DNA of 8,158 nt, taken from the NCBI GenBank assembly GCA_031278675.1, contig JAITJY010000097.1, forward strand, positions 1 through 8,158. The letters are read 5' to 3'. This DNA is from Bifidobacteriaceae bacterium. GTDB taxonomy: Bacteria > Actinomycetota > Actinomycetes > Actinomycetales > WQXJ01. The translations under genes and the position numbers were made by a program. Position 1 is the first letter of the stretch; every line of letters starts with the position of its first letter. The notes under the pieces are model-generated. The model did not search any database. It was not told the origin of the DNA and saw only the letters and a list, made by a program, of their open reading frames with translations. Shown in pieces: positions 4,771-8,158 of the stretch.

Positions 4771-6621
4771 ATGGTGATTAGGACAATCGACCTGCGTGAC
4801 GTGGCGGCGCTGACGGTTGAGCGAGTCGAGGCGCTGTTGCCGCGGGCACAACTCGGGGTCGAGGCCGCCGTGGCGGCCGCCCAGCCCCTGTTGGACGCGA
4901 TCGCGGAGCGGGGAGCAGAGGCGCTCGCAGAACAGGCTGAACGGTTCGATGGGGTGGTGCCGCCAAGTTGGCGGGTGCCGGCTCCGGTGGTCAATGAGGC
5001 GCTGGCGCGCCTGGCGCGGCCCGCCAGGGACGCCATGGAACTGGCGATCGAGCGAGTGCGGCGGGTCCACGCCGCGCAGGTGCCACCCGGGGGGCGGATC
5101 GAATTGGCGGCGGGAGCCACAGTGACGCAGCGCTGGATCCCGGTGCGGCGGGCCGGACTCTATGCGCCGGGCGGCCTGGCCGCCTACCCGAGTTCGGTCA
5201 TCATGAATGTGGTGCCGGCCCAGGAGGCGGGCGTGCGTGAATTGGCGCTGGCGTCGCCGCCGCTGGCGGCGCAGGGCGGCTGGCCGCATCCCGCAGTGTT
5301 GGCGGCTTGCGCGCTGCTCGGTGTGGAGGAGATTTATGCGGTCGGCGGGGTTTCGGCGATCGGCTTGTTCGCTTACGGCGTGCCCGGGGTGGCGCGCCGG
5401 ACGGACGTGATCACCGGTCCTGGCAACGTCTATGTGGCGGCGGCGAAACGGCTTGTCATGGGCCGGGTCGGGATCGATTCGGAGGCCGGGCCTACCGAGA
5501 TCGCCATTGTCGCAGATGGTGGCGCCAACGCCGAGTTCGTGGCTGCGGACCTGATCAGCCAGGCGGAACATGATCCGCTGGCGGGCGCCGTGCTGATCAC
5601 CGATTCGCCGGACTTGGCTGCTCAGGTTGGTGCGGCGCTGGAGCGGCGTTCGGCGGCCACCTTCCACGCGGAGCGGGTGCGGGCTGCGCTGGGTGGTGGT
5701 CAGAGCGGCATCGTGCTGGTCAATAGCGTGGCGGATGCTATCGAGGTGGCCAATATCTACGCGGCGGAACACCTGGAGTTGCAGGTGGCAGACCCGGCTG
5801 CGGCGGCTGGGGCGGTCCATTCGGCGGGGGCGATTTTTGTCGGGCCGTACAGCCCGGTGCCACTCGGTGATTACGTCGCCGGGTCGAATCACGTCTTGCC
5901 GACGGGTGGCACCGCCCGTTTCGCTTCGGGTTTGGGGGTTACGGCTTTCCTCAAGTCGGTTCAGCAGGTGGAATACAGCCCGGCCGCGTTGCACGATGTC
6001 GCCGACCCGATTACCGCTTTCGCCAACGTCGAGAACCTCCCGGCCCACGGCGAGGCGGTCCAGGTGCGCCGCCCGGCGGCAGAGCCGGGCTCCCTGCTGG
6101 ATGCAGCCACCGGCGCGCGGCCCGATGCGTCGGGCGGTGCGCTGCCCGGGGTGCCTGGTTCGGGTTCGGGCGGTGCGCTGCCCGGGGTGCCTGGTTCAGG
6201 TTCGGGGGCTGCGCTGCCCGGGGTGCCTGGTTCGGGTTCGGGGGCTGTGCTGCCCGGGGTGCCTGGTTCGGGTTCGGGGGCTGTGCTGCCCGGGGTGCCT
6301 GGTTCGGGTTCGGGGGCTGCGCTGCCCGGGGCGCCGTCCGCCGCTGGCGTGCCCAAACCTGCTGGCCGGGAGGCGCCCAATGGAGCTAAGCGAGCCGCAG
6401 GCAAAGCCCCTCAGGCGGGCGCGAAGCAATCAGGCGAGGAGCCGGCCACCCAGACGGATCATTCGTGGCTGCCGCCGATCGGGGCGCAGCCGCCGGTGCC
6501 GCAGACCGGAGTGCCGACGGAACCTGCACCGCTGGGTACACAGTGTTTCGAGGGCCCGGCCGGGCCGGCCGGACGCGGCGCGGCTGAGGCCGGCGACGCG
6601 GGCCGTACGGGCGCCCCATGA
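4771..6621 (+). CDS. hisD: Histidinol dehydrogenase with an unusual ~183-residue repetitive C-terminal tail
   Basis: HisD is a zinc enzyme that oxidises L-histidinol to L-histidine in two NAD-dependent steps, the last of the pathway, in the cytoplasm. The body (about 1-433) carries AGLYAPGG (128-135) with the following YPSSVIMN, GPGN (216-219), zinc ligands Q264 and H267 in QAEHD, the catalytic pair E333-H334 in AAEHLE, D367 in GDY, H374 in SNHVLPT, and the final zinc ligand H426 in LPAHGEAV. These match the residues known from E. coli HisD, so the enzyme should be active. HisD proteins usually end here (430-440 residues), but this frame continues to residue 616. The tail has 5.5 copies of GALPGVPGSGSG (about 456-522), then a Lys/Ala-rich part (about 529-551), then a Pro/Gly/Ala-rich end with DHSWLPPIG. 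The tail has no membrane segment or recognisable domain and looks disordered. The stop overlaps the hisC start (ATGA). The ATG is chosen because it follows the -10 box at leaderless spacing; GTG 4774 is the alternative. Confidence 0.96.
   Translation: MVIRTIDLRDVAALTVERVEALLPRAQLGVEAAVAAAQPLLDAIAERGAEALAEQAERFDGVVPPSWRVPAPVVNEALARLARPARDAMELAIERVRRVHAAQVPPGGRIELAAGATVTQRWIPVRRAGLYAPGGLAAYPSSVIMNVVPAQEAGVRELALASPPLAAQGGWPHPAVLAACALLGVEEIYAVGGVSAIGLFAYGVPGVARRTDVITGPGNVYVAAAKRLVMGRVGIDSEAGPTEIAIVADGGANAEFVAADLISQAEHDPLAGAVLITDSPDLAAQVGAALERRSAATFHAERVRAALGGGQSGIVLVNSVADAIEVANIYAAEHLELQVADPAAAAGAVHSAGAIFVGPYSPVPLGDYVAGSNHVLPTGGTARFASGLGVTAFLKSVQQVEYSPAALHDVADPITAFANVENLPAHGEAVQVRRPAAEPGSLLDAATGARPDASGGALPGVPGSGSGGALPGVPGSGSGAALPGVPGSGSGAVLPGVPGSGSGAVLPGVPGSGSGAALPGAPSAAGVPKPAGREAPNGAKRAAGKAPQAGAKQSGEEPATQTDHSWLPPIGAQPPVPQTGVPTEPAPLGTQCFEGPAGPAGRGAAEAGDAGRTGAP
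6136..6335 (+). repeat. In-frame 36-bp tandem repeat (about 5.5 copies) inside the hisD 3' region
   Basis: Five complete 36-bp units occur at 6136-6171, 6172-6207, 6208-6243, 6244-6279 and 6280-6315, followed by a partial sixth from 6316 to about 6335. Each encodes a 12-residue unit, GALPGVPGSGSG or the AA/AV variants of its first two residues. Units differ at only a few bases: the first codon is GGT or GCT, the second GCG or GTG, one TCA replaces TCG in unit 2, and the last codon is GGC in unit 1 and GGG afterwards. Units 4 and 5 are identical, which suggests recent duplication. Each unit also contains an internal GGTTCG doublet. Because 36 is a multiple of three, copy-number change would keep hisD in frame. 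Lack of spacers of independent sequence excludes a CRISPR array. Confidence 0.95.
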
Positions 6622-7715
6622 GCGAACTGCCGGTCAGGCCTGAGATCGCGGCGGCGGAGCCGTACGGGGCGCCGCACCCGGACGTGGCGGTGCGGCTCAA
6701 CGTCAACGAGAACCCGTATCCGCCGCCGCCGGAAGTGATCGAAAGCGTGGCGCGCCGCGTCCGTGAGGCCGCCGCAGGCGCCAACCGTTACCCGTCAAGG
6801 GATTTTCCTGAGTTGCGGACGGCGCTGGCCGCCTATTTGGTGCGTGAGGCCGGTGTCCCCGACCTGACCGCAGACATGGTGTGGGCGGCGAACGGCTCAA
6901 ATGAGGTAATGGTGCAGCTATTGCAGGTGTTCGGCGGCCCGGGCCGGACGGTGGTTACGTTTGAGCCGACGTATTCGATGTATCCGGAGTATGCCCGGAA
7001 CACATTCACCGGGTACCGGCCGGGCAAGCGTGAAGCGGATTTCACGCTGGATCCGGCTCACGCGATCCGCCACATTGACCTCAACCAGCCGACGGTGGTG
7101 CTCCTGGACAGCCCAAACAACCCGACGGGCGTCGCAACGCCGCTTGGTGGGATTGAGACTTTGGCCGAACACACGGCCGGCCACGCGGTGCTGGTGGTAG
7201 ACGAGGCGTATGCGGAGTTCCGCCGGCCCGGTGCGCGCAGCGCAGTGGAATTGGTGGGCCGGTACGCTCATGTGGCGGTGAGCCGGACCATGTCGAAGGC
7301 GTTCGCCTTCGCCGGGGTGCGGCTGGGGTATTTGGTGGCCAATCCGGAGTTGATCGGTTACCTGAAAACTGTGCGGCTCCCGTACCACCTGTCGTCCCTG
7401 ACGCAAGCCGCCGCCCTGGCGGCGCTAGACCATGCTGGACTAATGCTGGGACAGGTTTCTGACCTGCGAGAACGGCGAGACCGCCTGTCGGCGGCGCTAG
7501 GTGCTATGGGATTCACCGTGGCTGAATCGGATGCCAACTTTGTTCTGTTCGGCAAATTCGCTGACCGCCGGGCAGCTTTTGAGCGACTATTGTCGCAAGG
7601 TGTGATTGTCCGGGAGGTCGGTCCTGCCGGGTGGCTTAGGGTATCGGTAGGCACGGAGAACGAGACGCTCGCGTTTCTCCGCGCCCTCGCTCAAATCCGT
7701 GAGGAGTTGGAATGA
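6618..7715 (+). CDS. hisC: Histidinol-phosphate aminotransferase
   Basis: HisC is a PLP-dependent (fold type I, aspartate aminotransferase superfamily) enzyme that transfers an amino group from glutamate to imidazole-acetol phosphate, giving L-histidinol phosphate. At 365 residues it has normal length. Visible motifs: LPVRPEI and YGAP at the N-terminus, RLNVNENPY with NENP at 30-33, SPNNPTG at 165-171, the PLP-contacting D195 and Y198 in VDEAYAEF, the Schiff-base lysine K227 in SRTMSKAF, and the substrate carboxylate/phosphate-region arginine R341 in GWLRVSVG. The ATG is part of an ATGA overlap with the hisD stop. It has no SD in the GC-rich palindromic sequence before it, so it probably depends on translational coupling to hisD. 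It also overlaps hisB by 4 bp. Some aminotransferases of this family act on aromatic amino acids, but the his-operon position favours HisC. Confidence 0.97.
   Translation: MSELPVRPEIAAAEPYGAPHPDVAVRLNVNENPYPPPPEVIESVARRVREAAAGANRYPSRDFPELRTALAAYLVREAGVPDLTADMVWAANGSNEVMVQLLQVFGGPGRTVVTFEPTYSMYPEYARNTFTGYRPGKREADFTLDPAHAIRHIDLNQPTVVLLDSPNNPTGVATPLGGIETLAEHTAGHAVLVVDEAYAEFRRPGARSAVELVGRYAHVAVSRTMSKAFAFAGVRLGYLVANPELIGYLKTVRLPYHLSSLTQAAALAALDHAGLMLGQVSDLRERRDRLSAALGAMGFTVAESDANFVLFGKFADRRAAFERLLSQGVIVREVGPAGWLRVSVGTENETLAFLRALAQIREELE
7701..7706 (+). promoter_or_regulatory. Ribosome binding site of hisB (GAGGAG)
   Basis: GAGGAG lies 5 nt before the hisB ATG at 7712, inside the last codons of hisC. 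It is the clearest Shine-Dalgarno sequence in the window and fixes the hisB start, in contrast to dnaE and hisC, which have none, and hisD, where the only candidate is badly spaced for the ATG. Confidence 0.8.
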
Positions 7716-8158
7716 ACCGGAAAGCGGTAGTTGAACGCGCCACCGCCGAGTCTTCGGTGCGGGTCAGCGTTGACCTGGACGGGACTGGGATTTCTGAAAT
7801 TGCGACTGGTGTGCCTTTCTATGACCACATGTTGACGGCGTTGGCGCGCCATTCGCTGATCGATTTGTCGATTGCCGCGAGCGGTGATCTCGCGGTGGAT
7901 GTTCATCACACGGTGGAGGACACCGCCATTGTGCTGGGCCAGGCGCTGCGTCAGGCCCTGGGCGACAAGACCGGGATTGCGCGTTATGGCGACGCGGTTG
8001 TGCCCCTCGATGAGGCTTTGGCCGGGGCGGTGGTTGACGTCTCGGGACGGCCGTATTTCGTTGGCGCGGGTGAGCCGGAGGCGCTCGCGATGACGCTAAT
8101 AGCCGGGCACTTCACAGGCTCTTTAGCCCAACATGTGTTTGAGTCATTGGCCCTCCAT
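7712..8158 (+). CDS. hisB: Imidazoleglycerol-phosphate dehydratase, N-terminal 149 residues (3' truncated by window edge)
   Basis: HisB dehydrates imidazole-glycerol phosphate to imidazole-acetol phosphate, the substrate of HisC. The frame opens at ATG 7712 (ATGA overlap with the hisC stop, good SD) and stays open to the last base without a stop. Recognisable family blocks are VERATAESSVRVSVDLDGTG at the N-terminus, GVPFYDHMLTALARHS, the first manganese-binding HHTVED motif with H65, H66, E69 and D70, RYGDAVVPLDEALA, DVSGRPYFV, and the start of the HVFESLA helix. The family is about 200 residues, so roughly 50 are missing, including the second metal motif (HHxxE). The protein begins directly with the dehydratase domain, so it is the monofunctional type and lacks an N-terminal HAD phosphatase; histidinol-phosphatase must be encoded elsewhere. 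Confidence 0.96.
   Translation, partial: MNRKAVVERATAESSVRVSVDLDGTGISEIATGVPFYDHMLTALARHSLIDLSIAASGDLAVDVHHTVEDTAIVLGQALRQALGDKTGIARYGDAVVPLDEALAGAVVDVSGRPYFVGAGEPEALAMTLIAGHFTGSLAQHVFESLALH

Noticed and set aside
4432..6048. Long minus-strand open frame (538 codons) opposite hisD
   Set aside because: It is antisense to a clearly conserved hisD. Its composition (Arg, His, Pro and Gln-rich) is typical of the reverse complement of a GC-rich gene, and it shows no family motif.
6136..6335. CRISPR-like tandem repeats
   Set aside because: The units are contiguous, with no unique spacers between them, and lie wholly inside the hisD frame.
5627..6643. Second plus-strand open frame (338 codons) overlapping hisD, including the repeat in another frame (CPGCLVRVRGL)
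   Set aside because: The product is an Arg/Ser/Cys-rich low-complexity sequence with no recognisable motif, while the hisD frame carries all the conserved residues up to H426. The repeat is simply stop-free in this frame too.
7295..7310. Palindrome GAAGGCGTTCGCCTTC in hisC as a regulatory site
   Set aside because: It encodes the invariant PLP-lysine motif SKAFAF, so the repeat is readily explained by the protein sequence, and the 2-nt loop disfavours a stable hairpin.
7712..8158. HisB apparently lacking the second HHxxE metal motif
   Set aside because: The window ends about 50 residues before the usual C-terminus, so the motif lies outside the visible sequence rather than being lost.

Overview
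The window is GC-rich chromosomal DNA from a high-GC Gram-positive bacterium (Actinomycetota), probably in the Actinomycetes, though I cannot name the genus. Three things point there. DnaE is of the actinobacterial DnaE1 type, with a complete set of PHP metal ligands. The gene order is RluD-like pseudouridine synthase, dnaE, small DUF2567-like membrane protein, hisD, hisC, hisB, which matches what I recall of actinobacterial neighbourhoods. Both dnaE and hisD also look as if they start on leaderless messages. All real genes are on the + strand.

Layout: 1-408 is the C-terminal end of an RluA/RluD-family 23S rRNA pseudouridine synthase, entering from the left edge. After a 37-bp gap containing a TAGACT -10 box, dnaE (446-3985) encodes the replicative DNA polymerase III alpha subunit. 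A small four-helix membrane protein (about 3973/4024-4569) overlaps or directly follows dnaE. A 201-bp non-coding gap (4570-4770) carries inverted repeats and a second TAGACT box. It precedes the histidine operon: hisD (4771-6621), hisC (6618-7715) and the first 149 codons of hisB (7712 to the right edge). hisD/hisC and hisC/hisB each overlap by 4 bp (ATGA), so the three genes are probably cotranscribed and translationally coupled. Together they encode imidazoleglycerol-phosphate dehydratase (HisB), histidinol-phosphate aminotransferase (HisC) and histidinol dehydrogenase (HisD), the late steps of histidine synthesis apart from histidinol-phosphatase.

The most unusual feature is in hisD. The catalytic body is complete by about residue 433, the normal family length, but the frame continues for about 183 more residues before meeting hisC. 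This tail contains 5.5 tandem copies of a 36-bp (12-residue) unit reading GALPGVPGSGSG, then a Lys/Ala-rich stretch, then a Pro/Gly/Ala-rich end. It looks intrinsically disordered, and the repeat array is a candidate variable-number tandem repeat inside an otherwise ordinary housekeeping enzyme. The rest of the window is ordinary core genome; I see no mobile element, CRISPR array, RNA gene or defence system.
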